Origin: an uncultured Alistipes sp.
GTDB lineage: Bacteria > Bacteroidota > Bacteroidia > Bacteroidales > Rikenellaceae
Reading direction: 5' to 3'
NCBI GenBank assembly: GCA_900545315.1
Contig: UQYM01000041.1
Coordinates: forward strand, 1 to 18,449
Length of the DNA stretch: 18,449 nucleotides
The position numbers and the translations under genes were made by a program. The notes beneath the pieces were generated by a model. That model did no database searches. It was not told where the DNA came from and was given only the letters and a program-made list of their open reading frames with translations. This document shows positions 1 to 7,883 of this stretch, in pieces; within the stretch, counting starts at the first letter, position 1, and the number at the start of each line of letters is the position of its first letter.

Positions 1-127
1 CAGAGAGACCTTTTTTAGCAAGTACGGTGGTAATTGCTGCGGTAAGGGTAGTTTTACCGTGGTCTACGTGTCCGATAGTACCGACGTTCACGTGCGGTTT
101 GGACCGGTCAAATTTTTCTTTTGCCAT
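1..127 (-). CDS. tuf: Elongation factor Tu, N-terminal fragment (cut by window edge)
   Basis: The minus strand from ATG at 127 encodes MAKEKFDRSKPHVNVGTIGH followed by VDHGKTTLTAAIT, and it runs off the left edge after about 42 codons. The P-loop GHVDHGKT (G1 motif) and the preceding KPHVNVGTIG strand are diagnostic of translational GTPase EF-Tu, which delivers aminoacyl-tRNA to the ribosomal A site in the cytoplasm. The start is fixed by the standard MAKEKF N-terminus. No strong Shine-Dalgarno sequence precedes it, as is usual in Bacteroidota. A promoter-like element lies about 250 bp upstream, so the mRNA leader would be long. Only the N-terminus is visible, so copy number and downstream genes are unknown. 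A different GTPase is very unlikely because the match to EF-Tu covers every visible residue. Confidence 0.97.
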   Translation of the reverse strand, partial: MAKEKFDRSKPHVNVGTIGHVDHGKTTLTAAITTVLAKKGLS

Positions 128-379
128 GATTGAAATCTATTTAGGAATTAATTGTCTAAATATTTGTGTCGCTTCTTATTCGCCAGAGTCTTTTAGTATT
201 TCTTTTGCGGCTGTTTGACGTAAGTTTTTCATCAGACAGACCTGCTCAAGCGTTTAAGGACGACAAAATTACGCATATTTTGCAAATCCGCAAACATTAC
301 AGGCCAAAAATCAGCCATTTCGGGAGAAAAATCTCCTGCGAACTGGATTTTTGGAGCTGTAAAAGGGCGAAATCCGGCA

Positions 380-410
380 CAAAAGTACGATCATTTTTTG
401 GAATAAGAAA
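380..410 (-). promoter_or_regulatory. Putative tuf promoter (Bacteroidota -33/-7 type)
   Basis: On the minus strand, TACTTTTG (387 to 380) matches the Bacteroidota -7 consensus TAnnTTTG exactly. TTTC (410 to 407), one base off the -33 TTTG, precedes it with a 19-base spacer. Transcription would start near 373, giving a tuf leader of roughly 245 nt. The boxes are seen directly. Promoter activity is inferred. Confidence 0.6.
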
Positions 411-555
411 ATTTTTTTACAGCAAATTTGATCCCATCGGTCGAATTTCTAACATTTTATTGACAATACGGTGCATGGGATGTCGCCGCTGGGTACTGTT
501 TCAGCGCAAACCGCTCATTGGTCATAATTTCGAGTAGTGCACCGAATGTCGCCTT

Positions 556-583
556 TGCGTGCTGTTTCATGCGTGCTGTTTCA
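556..583. repeat. Perfect tandem duplication of a 14-bp unit
   Basis: The unit TGCGTGCTGTTTCA occurs twice head to tail (556-569 and 570-583). A decayed relative, TACTGTTTCAGC, sits about 60 bp to the left near 495. The repeat lies in non-coding DNA and looks like a slippage product. Confidence 0.85.
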
Positions 584-1177
584 GCTGTTGCCGGGCCGCA
601 ACCAACATCGCGATGTATAGCATGTTGCCGCTTTGTGCCGTTCCAGGGAGCAGCTGTCGATTCGGTTTCCACAATCGTGTGTACAAGGTGAATAAAATGA
701 TCCCAGGTTTGGCAAATTGAGACAGCCGTTAATCAACTTTGTAGCGAGTCAGCTGATAGTTGCAGTTGTCGGTTGTGCTGGCGTTTGTAGAAATTTGGAG
801 CGATTAGCGATATCGGTGGCCTAAACTCAGGGAATGGCCTTAAAATGTTATTGACCAAAAGCCTGTGCTTCTCTTGTATATTGATCTGTTGGGCTTGAGA
901 TGAGATAGGGCTTTGGCTTGTCGGTCGTCAGGTTGGTTCATACCCGTGATGTTCACGATCACCTACCTTATATTATGAAGGTCTATGTAAAAGAATGATT
1001 TACTGAAAATTTCGCAAGCGGTTGCATAAAACGATACGGCTGAACCTATTTTCAAACGACTCGACTCTTTTGTCGTCCCTCGTTTGGTGTCTTCCTTTTG
1101 TTCCCCCTTGTTCCCTTTTTTCGTTTCTGCCCCGTTTTGTCGATTTGCTACCCCCCCCGATTGTATCCTACCACTAA

Positions 1178-1210
1178 TAAAAAAGGGGGCTGCAAGAGCC
1201 TCCCTTTTTG
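1178..1210 (-). terminator. Rho-independent terminator of rnr (possibly bidirectional)
   Basis: An inverted repeat with arms AAAAAGGGGGCT and AGCCTCCCTTTTT, one bulged base and a five-base loop, lies about 90 bp past the rnr stop. On the minus strand the stem is followed by a run of six T. The plus strand also ends in TTTTTGTTATT, so it could stop transcription both ways. Confidence 0.8.
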
Positions 1211-1298
1211 TTATTGCATTCGGAGTGTTATTGGACCCTGCGATGGGCGTCAGCAACGTCCCTCCCCCGACCTGGATAGATACCACAGCTCTGAAAAC

Positions 1299-3593
1299 CT
1301 ATCTGTGGGATCTGGTGTGTCGATGCGAATGGTCGTGTGCCGATTCACTCCCTGCGGGTGCATCATTTGGGGCAGGGGCAACCAAAACCGGTGTCGCCTG
1401 TTTGGTCTCGAAATCGTACGTAGCGGTCAACGCGAAATCAAGCTGCTTGTGCATCAGATCGGCTCGCAACACCTTGATTCGTACCCCATCCCCCAGGGTG
1501 AAGGCCCGACCGGTGCGCTCGCCGCGCAAAGCGTAACTCTCCTCGTCGAAAACGTAATAGTCGTCGGTCAGATCGCGTACCGAAACCATCCCTTCGATCT
1601 TCGTGTCGTCCAACTCGACGTAGATTCCCCATTCGGTTACGCCGGAAATGTGACCGTCAAACTCCTGATCGATCTTGTCGAGCATGAACTCAACCATCTT
1701 GTATTTGATCGAAGCACGCTCGGCATCGGCAGCCCGCACCTCCATGGCAGACGAATGTTCGCACTGCTCTTCGTAGTAGGTTTTGTCTGCGGACTTGCCA
1801 CCGGCCAGGTAGTGAGCCAACAGCCGATGCACCATCATGTCCGGATAACGACGGATCGGCGAGGTGAAGTGGGTGTAGAAGTCGAAGGCCAGCCCATAAT
1901 GGCCGATGTTGTCGGTCGAATAGGTGGCTTTGGCCATTGTGCGGATCGCCAAGGTCGAGATCAGATTCTCCTCCTGTTTGCCGTGGATGTTCTTCATCAA
2001 CTTGTTGATATCCTTGGCCAGGGCCTTGCCGGTCGCTTCACTCTTCATCTGGTAGCCGAACCGCAACACAAAACTGCGCAGTTGGGAGAGCTTGTCCGAA
2101 TTGGGTTTGTCGTGGATTCGATAGACGAATGTACGTTCACCGTTCTGTACACCGGGCCGTTTGCGGCCAACAAATTCGGCCACTTTGCGGTTGGCCAGCA
2201 GCATGAACTCTTCGATCAGCTGGTTCGCCTCTTTCATCTGTTTGAAGTAGACGCGTAACGGCTTGCCGTTCTCATCCAGATCGAACTTGGCCTCCTCCCG
2301 TTCGAAGCTGATGGCTCCGTTGCGGAACCGTTCGGCACGCAGCTTACGGGCCAACGCATTAAGAGTTATGATCTCATCACGCATGTCTCCTTCGCCGGTT
2401 TCGATCACCTGTTGGGCCTCGTCGTAGGTGAAGCGGCGGTCCGAAAGAATCACGGTACGTCCGAACCACTCGTTCTGGACTTGCGCCTCTTCGTTCAGTT
2501 CGAAAACGGCCGAGAAGCAGAATTTTTCTTCATTGGGGCGTAGCGAGCAGAGACCGTTTGACAATCTTTCGGGCAGCATGGGGATTGTACGATCCACCAG
2601 ATAGACCGATGTTGCCCGGTTTTGCGCTTCGATATCGATGATGTCGTCCGGATGTACGTAGTAGGTAACATCGGCAATGTGGACGCCCACTTCGACATTC
2701 CCGTTCGGGAGACGGCGCATTGAGAGTGCATCGTCAAAATCTTTGGCGTCGGCCGGGTCGATCGTGAAGGTCGCGATGCCACGAAAATCACGTCGTGCCG
2801 CAATCTCTTCTGCCGGCAGCTCTTCCGGAATACGGTCGGCAGCCTCCTCCACCTCTTTGGGGTAGGTATAGGGCAGATCAAATTCGGCCAGAATGGCGTG
2901 CATCTCGGTGTTGTTGTCGCCCGGAGTACCGAGGACATCGACCACCTCTCCAACCGGATTCTTCATGGTGTCTGGCCAGCCAATGATTTTGACCAGCACC
3001 TTTTGACCGTTTTCGGCTCCGTGCAGATCCCGCAGCGGAATGAACACATCGTGCGGGAATTTGCGGTTATCGACATTGACGAATGCATAATTGTCGGACA
3101 ACTCCAGCACGCCCACATATTTTTTATCGGAATGGGCCACCACTTCGACCACTTCGCCTTCGGGGTGCATCTCCCCTTTAGCAGGGCGGATGATGACCAC
3201 TTTGACACGATCCCCATTGAGGACATGATCGTTGTTTCGACCACTGACATAAATGTCCTGCTCCAGCCCCTCGACCTGCACGTAAAAAGCTCCTGAAGGT
3301 GTCATATCGACAACACCTTCGAATGTTTCGCGGTTGGCATTGCTGAGACGATATTTCCCGTCAGCCACCGGTTCGATTGTTTTGGTGTCGAGCAGGGCCC
3401 GTACCGTTCGGCGCACCTCCTCCTTTTCGTCACGCGTCAAGGCTCCGGTTGCTTTGATCAGGTTTTTGACCGAATAGCGTTTATCGGGCAGCGTGCGGAA
3501 AAGTTCTGAAATCAGCGATGAGATGGTGCTGTTCGCCGATTTTCTGGTTTTCATCTTTGCCTTCGCCTTTGAAGGCTTTTTCATCTGCTTCAT
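1299..3593 (-). CDS. rnr: Ribonuclease R (RNB-family 3'-5' exoribonuclease)
   Basis: The 764-residue product degrades structured RNA processively from the 3' end. It has a Lys-rich N-terminus (1-20), a winged-helix-like segment (about 28-85), two cold-shock RNA-binding domains (about 90-225), the RNB catalytic domain (about 268-600) and a C-terminal S1 domain (about 643-725). The active-site run DPADAKDFDDA at 279-289 supplies the metal-binding aspartates of the family. Length and order fit RNase R, and the N-terminal helix domain argues against RNase II. The ATG at 3593 follows a good Bacteroidota promoter. After the S1 domain comes an unusual tail rich in Pro/Ala and then His/Arg, ending HDHSHRHTRSHR. 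The gene stands alone between tamL (114 bp upstream) and a terminator, so it is probably monocistronic from its own promoter. Confidence 0.96.
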   Translation of the reverse strand: MKQMKKPSKAKAKMKTRKSANSTISSLISELFRTLPDKRYSVKNLIKATGALTRDEKEEVRRTVRALLDTKTIEPVADGKYRLSNANRETFEGVVDMTPSGAFYVQVEGLEQDIYVSGRNNDHVLNGDRVKVVIIRPAKGEMHPEGEVVEVVAHSDKKYVGVLELSDNYAFVNVDNRKFPHDVFIPLRDLHGAENGQKVLVKIIGWPDTMKNPVGEVVDVLGTPGDNNTEMHAILAEFDLPYTYPKEVEEAADRIPEELPAEEIAARRDFRGIATFTIDPADAKDFDDALSMRRLPNGNVEVGVHIADVTYYVHPDDIIDIEAQNRATSVYLVDRTIPMLPERLSNGLCSLRPNEEKFCFSAVFELNEEAQVQNEWFGRTVILSDRRFTYDEAQQVIETGEGDMRDEIITLNALARKLRAERFRNGAISFEREEAKFDLDENGKPLRVYFKQMKEANQLIEEFMLLANRKVAEFVGRKRPGVQNGERTFVYRIHDKPNSDKLSQLRSFVLRFGYQMKSEATGKALAKDINKLMKNIHGKQEENLISTLAIRTMAKATYSTDNIGHYGLAFDFYTHFTSPIRRYPDMMVHRLLAHYLAGGKSADKTYYEEQCEHSSAMEVRAADAERASIKYKMVEFMLDKIDQEFDGHISGVTEWGIYVELDDTKIEGMVSVRDLTDDYYVFDEESYALRGERTGRAFTLGDGVRIKVLRADLMHKQLDFALTATYDFETKQATPVLVAPAPNDAPAGSESAHDHSHRHTRSHR

Positions 3594-3615
3594 TTTTATC
3601 CTCTATATACAGTTA

Positions 3616-3643
3616 CAAAGGTAGGTAAATAACCTGAAACAAA
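3616..3643 (-). promoter_or_regulatory. Promoter of rnr
   Basis: On the minus strand, TTTG (3643 to 3640) and TACCTTTG (3623 to 3616) match the Bacteroidota -33 TTTG and -7 TAnnTTTG boxes exactly, with a 16-base spacer. The -7 box ends 22 bases before the rnr ATG, so the leader would be very short. Confidence 0.7.
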
Positions 3644-3707
3644 GACTTATCGTGAGGTTAAAATATTGTTAGGACGGAATTTTCAGTATAGCGGCAGATA
3701 TCCCAGT

Positions 3708-6191
3708 TTAGAACGGGTATCCGACTCCGAAGCTGAGCGCTGTGTTTTTGAGGCTGAAATCGCGAATCACCCATCGCTCACCGGCCGGCCGGTTCGGATC
3801 ATGCAGTTGGATTCCCCAGTCGAGGCGGAAGATGAAGAAATTGAAATCGAATCGAACGCCGATACCGGTATTGAAGCCAAGACGTTTGTAAAAGTTGTTG
3901 AATTTGAAACGGTTTTCGTTGTTGGCTCCGTCACCGGCTGCGGCCAGCCAGATGTTGCCGACATCACAGAATACGGCTCCATGCAGGATTCCCCAGACGG
4001 GGAAACGGGTTTCAACATTCATCTCCAATCGCATATTACCCAACTGGCTCGGGTAGTCGGATGAGACGCGCGGTTCGATGCCGGGGCCGAGCGTACGGGC
4101 TGCCCAGCCGCGCATGCTGTTGCTTCCTCCGCAGTAGAAGAGGCGTTCGAAAGGCAGGGAGGTCGAGTTGCCATAAGCATAGCCGAAACCTCCGAAAAAG
4201 CGGTAAACAAAAGCACTTTTGGTACCGATACGGAAATTCTTGATGAAGGTCAGATCGGTGCGGAAATACTGGGCATAGCGGATTCCGAGCAGTTTGTCAA
4301 ATGAGCGGTTGGTCCCTTCGTCATAACCTTTTGTCCGGATGTCGAACAGGCGGTACAGTCCGCTGAAGAGGTTGCCGTTCGTTTCGAAATTGAGCCGCAG
4401 CGAGAGAGATTCGCCCGATGCGCTTTTTTGTTGGTTCGTAAAGAAATAGGAGGCAGACAGACCTGCAATCAGCTGTGAGGTGTAACTGTTTTGCAGGTAA
4501 GGATTGACCAGACTGGTCAAGAAGTCGGCATCCACCGAGCGCATATTGACCATAGTGATGTCGATGGGTCGCAGCATGAAGCTGCTGGCCCCTTTCCCCC
4601 AGGAGTAACCCCAAACCACACTGGCCAGATCCCGATGGTAGTAAGGCCGGTTCTGGGTGTTGTAGTTCAGTTCGATACGGGTACGGGGGTCGATGGCCTT
4701 GTTGAAGCGGTTGACACGGAAGGGGGTGAGCAGTCGGGGAAAAGAGAAAGAGGTCCCGATCCCGAATTCATATGCGTCGTTTTTGTATATGCTGCTGGCG
4801 TACATGAATTCGTAACCACCCCGGACATTGACTTCGAACAGCTCAACGCCGCGGAAAAGATTGCGGTTCTGGTACCCCACTTTGGCCATGATCCCGAAGT
4901 AGTCCGAAGAGGTGGTTCCTTCGAGGTTAATCGTATAGCTTTGACGCAGGGCCGGGGTACAGTACACATTGCAGGCCAGATAGTGCTCAGCCATATAGTC
5001 GCTTTCGGAGTCGGTTGAATCGGACCCAACGAACGAAATAAAATTATCTTCGATGGTGCTGTCGGCTATTTCGGTGAAGATGATACTGGCACTCTTGTAG
5101 TAGCCCAGGCGCATAATATTGTCGTAGGTGCGTTTGACCGCTTCGGCATTGTACAGGGCGTTCGGGTAGAGGCTGATCGTGCGACGCAGAATCTCCGAAC
5201 GGACATTCTGTTTGGTATCGTAGATAATATTAAGTCCCCGGTAACGGACCGTATCGAGTCGTCGCGCATAGAGCGGATCATTGGCTGCGGCTGTCGGGTT
5301 GTAGTCGGGAAATACATTGATCTTGAGAACGCGATAGATACGGTTGTTGTCAAGGATGGCCTCGCCATTGGCATCATACCCGGCTAAAAAACGTTTGACC
5401 TGTACGGTAAGATCGATCCGTCGGTCGCCAACCGTCGAGTCGGCAATGTAGCTGATGTTGTTGATTGAAAAGTTGTAGTATCCCTGATTTTTCAGAAAAT
5501 TGGTGATGCGGGTCCGCTCTTTGTCAAGTACGTTGGCATTGAAGGGATCCCCTTCATGCAGCAGCGTCGAGGCGGAGTCACTCAAGATGATCGCTTTGAG
5601 GAAGCGGTCTCGGAAATCGTATCGGATTTTGCCGATGTGGTAGGGTTGACCCGGGCGAACCACATAAGTTACTTGCGCTTTGCGGTGTGAAGTATCAATT
5701 TGAAAAGTGGTGGATGATCCGAGATACCCCACACTGTTCATATAGATGTTGATCCCGTTGGCCGATAATTTGGTTTGAGCCGAATCAAGCAGTACGGGAG
5801 CTGACCCCAACCGACGTTTAAAACGGTTCCATCCGCTGTTGCTGGTCGAGTCGGCTTGCAGATAGACCCATATCGGGAGGTTGGTTCCCAAAAAACGGCT
5901 ATTGGGCCGTTGGCGGATGTATTGTTCCAGTTCGCTTTTTTGGACTGGAATATCGGTGGATTTGGAGGCTGTTTGGTGGCGGCGCGAGGTGTCTTGAAGA
6001 ATTTCGACCCGATTCTTGGTCAGCAAATAGCTCCCTTCTGCAAGGTGTTTGGTGACGTTGCAGGAGACCCCAGCCGCTGTGCATAACAGCAGCAACAGCC
6101 CTTGGGTACAGGCTTTCCGAAAGCGATATGGATAAAAATGTCTCAGTTTTTCTTGAATTTGAAACGTACGCGCAAAATGCCGTCGTTGCAA
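3708..6191 (-). CDS. tamL: TamL-like outer-membrane assembly lipoprotein (BamA/TamA, Omp85 family)
   Basis: The product is an outer-membrane beta-barrel protein of about 827 residues. A hydrophobic stretch LLLLLCTAAGVSC (residues 32-44) ends at Cys44 as a signal-peptidase-II site, followed by NVTKHLAEGSYLLTKNRVEI, the usual start of the Bacteroidota TamL lipoprotein. POTRA repeats occupy roughly 50-400 and the Omp85 barrel about 430-827. The protein ends in ...LSFGVGYPF, a C-terminal Phe beta-signal. TamL with TamB is thought to help insert outer-membrane proteins; no tamB is visible here. The start is uncertain. There is no ATG before the signal peptide, and the first usable codon is TTG at 6191, inside the upstream editing gene (49-bp overlap). 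This gives a long n-region. A later non-ATG start is possible. The overlap suggests translational coupling. Confidence 0.9.
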   Translation of the reverse strand: MQRRHFARTFQIQEKLRHFYPYRFRKACTQGLLLLLCTAAGVSCNVTKHLAEGSYLLTKNRVEILQDTSRRHQTASKSTDIPVQKSELEQYIRQRPNSRFLGTNLPIWVYLQADSTSNSGWNRFKRRLGSAPVLLDSAQTKLSANGINIYMNSVGYLGSSTTFQIDTSHRKAQVTYVVRPGQPYHIGKIRYDFRDRFLKAIILSDSASTLLHEGDPFNANVLDKERTRITNFLKNQGYYNFSINNISYIADSTVGDRRIDLTVQVKRFLAGYDANGEAILDNNRIYRVLKINVFPDYNPTAAANDPLYARRLDTVRYRGLNIIYDTKQNVRSEILRRTISLYPNALYNAEAVKRTYDNIMRLGYYKSASIIFTEIADSTIEDNFISFVGSDSTDSESDYMAEHYLACNVYCTPALRQSYTINLEGTTSSDYFGIMAKVGYQNRNLFRGVELFEVNVRGGYEFMYASSIYKNDAYEFGIGTSFSFPRLLTPFRVNRFNKAIDPRTRIELNYNTQNRPYYHRDLASVVWGYSWGKGASSFMLRPIDITMVNMRSVDADFLTSLVNPYLQNSYTSQLIAGLSASYFFTNQQKSASGESLSLRLNFETNGNLFSGLYRLFDIRTKGYDEGTNRSFDKLLGIRYAQYFRTDLTFIKNFRIGTKSAFVYRFFGGFGYAYGNSTSLPFERLFYCGGSNSMRGWAARTLGPGIEPRVSSDYPSQLGNMRLEMNVETRFPVWGILHGAVFCDVGNIWLAAAGDGANNENRFKFNNFYKRLGFNTGIGVRFDFNFFIFRLDWGIQLHDPNRPAGERWVIRDFSLKNTALSFGVGYPF

Positions 6192-6583
6192 TCGCTCGAA
6201 ATCAGGGTAACGGGAGGAATCTCAGAGGTGTCGGCGACATGCTGACCGATGCAGGGGCAGGCATCGTAATCTCCGATATGAACGATGCGGACCGTCTCGG
6301 CCCCCTCGGGAAGTCGCGAAAGACTGTAACGGGCTCCGGCCTCTTCGACACTCAAGATTTCGTCATGTACCTTCAGTCCGGCGGCAATCTGTTCGTTAAC
6401 CTGCTGTTCGACCCACTCCAACTCTTCGGGGGTCAGGTTGCGTGAAAAATGAAAATCGCATTTCGACTTCTTCTTCTCAATATGTGTCGAAAAGGCACGG
6501 CCACACCCCAACAAGCGGGCAATGGTGCCGTTGACCAGATGTTCGGCTGTATGTGCGATGGGGTCGTAATTTTTCTCTCCCAT
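6143..6583 (-). CDS. AlaX-type alanyl-tRNA editing protein (ThrRS/AlaRS SAD domain)
   Basis: This 146-residue stand-alone protein matches the second additional domain of threonyl- and alanyl-tRNA synthetases. The zinc-binding HxxxH is HTAEH (His11, His15) and the second motif, CPCIGQH, supplies Cys111 and His115. Such proteins hydrolyse Ser or Gly mischarged onto tRNA-Ala in trans. The fold is short, with no N-terminal extension, so it resembles the small AlaX class. It starts at ATG 6583 without a clear ribosome-binding site and ends inside the first codons of tamL, so the two are probably co-transcribed. The partnership of an RNA proofreading enzyme and an outer-membrane assembly factor looks positional rather than functional. 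Exact amino-acid specificity cannot be told from sequence alone. Confidence 0.88.
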   Translation of the reverse strand: MGEKNYDPIAHTAEHLVNGTIARLLGCGRAFSTHIEKKKSKCDFHFSRNLTPEELEWVEQQVNEQIAAGLKVHDEILSVEEAGARYSLSRLPEGAETVRIVHIGDYDACPCIGQHVADTSEIPPVTLISSDCNDGILRVRFKFKKN

Positions 6584-6974
6584 GGTGTTGACAATTTGTG
6601 AGTGTAATGTAGCGTGTTGCGGCTAAAAGTAAATCGCTGTTACGGAATTATACTGATATTTCAAACTTTATAGCGCTCGAGGTGCAGGGGAAAGAGCTGT
6701 GATGGCTGCATCTTCCTCCCTTAGTATAGGATATGGATTTAACTATTTGTCGGTAAAAAAGCGTATTATTAATAAATGTGCTCGCAAAATCTTCGCAGGG
6801 TGATTGCCGGCAAGGGGCGTGATTGCGCGCTTGCCATTGAACGTTTCAATCTCACGGTGCTGCTTGAGCCCTTCAACCATTTAGAGCCTTTACGCATCTT
6901 GATATCTTGGTACTTCCCCCTCTCAATTTGGGTGCAATTGAATTTGCCCAGGGGGTACGGCCTGTCAGAGCTAT
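6584..6974. other. Non-coding gap between nitroreductase and AlaX genes
   Basis: This 391-bp stretch is downstream of the nitroreductase and upstream of AlaX, both on the minus strand. The right half is GC-rich and structured: GGCAAG and CTTGCC arms lie at about 6810-6836, and a nested stem-loop at 6910-6958. No exact TAnnTTTG box is present. The nearest is TACTTTTA upstream of AlaX, with no -33 partner. The small plus-strand ORF in this gap shows no protein-like features. Confidence 0.6.
6910..6958 (-). other. Nested stem-loop just past the nitroreductase stop
   Basis: The outer arms GTAC(TT)CCCCCT and AGGGGGTAC enclose an inner perfect stem TCAATT (6923-6928) and AATTGA (6936-6941). It lies 16 bp past the nitroreductase stop and could stabilise or end that transcript. 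It lacks the T-run of a classic Rho-independent terminator, so the role is unclear. Confidence 0.45.
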
Positions 6975-7727
6975 CTACTGGTTGAAAAAACCTTGTTGTT
7001 TGAGCATCTCGAAATATTTGCGCGACATAAACAGGTTGTCTTTCCCGGTGTAGCGCCTTTCGGTAAAGATGCGTGCCAAATTGGGCAACTCGTTTGCGGC
7101 GAGCAGTTCGGCCGTCTCTTCGGAGGCTTCGCGTTCAGCCCAGATCTGATCAATCTGTTCGGGCGTGTAGTCGTGGTAACGTTCGCGGTGCACAACCCCC
7201 TCCAAAGGCAACCGATCGGTTAGCGACGGCATCTTTTCCGGATCGGGATACCCCAACGAGATGGTGGTTACCGGAATGACCCCTTGGGGAAGTTGCAGAA
7301 TTTTGGCAATCTCCTGCGCATTGTATGGAGTGGTCCCAAGATAGCAGATGCCCAACCCTTCGTGCTCGGCAGCCAAGACAATGTTTTGTGAGGCGAGAAT
7401 CGTGTCGATTACCCCGTTGACAAACCACAAAAAGTTGTCGTATTGCGGTTCGGCCTGCCGCTGGCGGCACCACTGCGAAAAACGGTGAATGTCGGCACAG
7501 AAGGTGATCAGCGCAGGGGCCTGGGTAACCATCGGTTGGTTGAAGTGGCAAGGAGCCAGCTCTGCCCGAATTTCGGGAGAGGTGGTTACGATCAGGCTGT
7601 ACAGTTGCATATTGCCGGTGTTCGAAGCCCGTATGCCGGCCTCAAGAACGCGTTGCAGAACCTCTTCGGGAATCGGTTTGGACAGATAGTGGCGAATCGA
7701 ACGGTGTGAAAATATTTCGGGAATCAT
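6975..7727 (-). CDS. FMN-dependent nitroreductase family oxidoreductase (NfsA/FRP-like)
   Basis: The 250-residue protein begins MIPEIFSHRSIRHYLSKPIPEE, with the Arg-Ser-x-Arg phosphate-binding motif of nitroreductase-family flavoproteins at 9-12. ASNTGNMQLYS (about 34-44) is the FMN-contacting SxNxQ-type segment. The central SQNIVLAAEHEGLGICYLGTTPYN (about 113-136) is the conserved AAExxGLGxCxxG helix and loop, and VTTISLGYPDP is the usual C-terminal strand. Length and the C-terminal helical extension fit the NfsA/flavin-reductase branch, which uses NAD(P)H to reduce nitro-aromatics, quinones or flavins. The physiological substrate cannot be deduced. It has its own ATG at 7727 and a divergent promoter region shared with dapF. 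Nothing in the motifs is missing. Confidence 0.88.
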   Translation of the reverse strand: MIPEIFSHRSIRHYLSKPIPEEVLQRVLEAGIRASNTGNMQLYSLIVTTSPEIRAELAPCHFNQPMVTQAPALITFCADIHRFSQWCRQRQAEPQYDNFLWFVNGVIDTILASQNIVLAAEHEGLGICYLGTTPYNAQEIAKILQLPQGVIPVTTISLGYPDPEKMPSLTDRLPLEGVVHRERYHDYTPEQIDQIWAEREASEETAELLAANELPNLARIFTERRYTGKDNLFMSRKYFEMLKQQGFFNQ

Positions 7728-7795
7728 CGGTACTGGAATTAGAAACAGGGATCACATGTCACACACATACCGTGAGTACACACTATCCCTATTCG

Positions 7796-7825
7796 CAAAT
7801 ATCTGTTATTTTTTTCAAAGCCAAA
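7796..7825 (-). promoter_or_regulatory. Possible nitroreductase promoter in the dapF divergent region
   Basis: On the minus strand, TTTG (7825 to 7822) and GATATTTG (7803 to 7796; one mismatch to TAnnTTTG) are separated by 18 bases. A similar one-mismatch box, CATATTTG at 7847-7854, faces dapF but has no matching -33 element. Confidence 0.4.
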
Positions 7826-7883
7826 AGGGTTTCGGGGAAATTTTACCATATTTGCAAAGCAATCGAATGCTATATATTTAAAG

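Larger units (their letters stand above)
128..1298. other. 1.2-kb non-coding region between tuf and rnr
   Basis: No ORF here has a recognisable domain or a believable start. The tuf-proximal part (128-410) is AT-rich. It holds the tuf promoter and a small hairpin in the leader (GGAGA at 323-327, TCTCC at 332-336). The central part (about 480-960) is unassigned and includes a perfect 14-bp tandem repeat at 556-583 and a small palindrome, CGTGA-TGT-TCACG, at 945-957. The part next to rnr (about 1085-1145) is very pyrimidine-rich on the plus strand, with repeated TTGTTCCC words and an eight-C run, and the rnr terminator follows. I saw no tRNA or rRNA. An unrecognised small RNA cannot be excluded. 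Confidence 0.7.

Noticed and set aside
457..672. Minus-strand 71-residue ORF containing the 14-bp repeats
   Set aside because: It has no domain, no promoter box and no neighbouring partner, and it includes the repeat unit translated.
945..957. Palindrome CGTGA-TGT-TCACG as a regulator site
   Set aside because: It is short, about 0.6 kb from the nearest promoter I can support, and occurs once, so chance is a sufficient explanation.
963..1286. Minus-strand ORF of 107 residues between tuf and rnr
   Set aside because: It runs straight across the rnr terminator hairpin and has no protein-like pattern.
1098..2258. Long plus-strand ORF of 386 residues
   Set aside because: It is an antisense shadow of rnr, whose reading frame contains complete RNase R domains.
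6776..6985. Small plus-strand ORF in the nitroreductase-AlaX gap
   Set aside because: It covers the two stem-loop regions and enters the nitroreductase gene antisense; no protein features.
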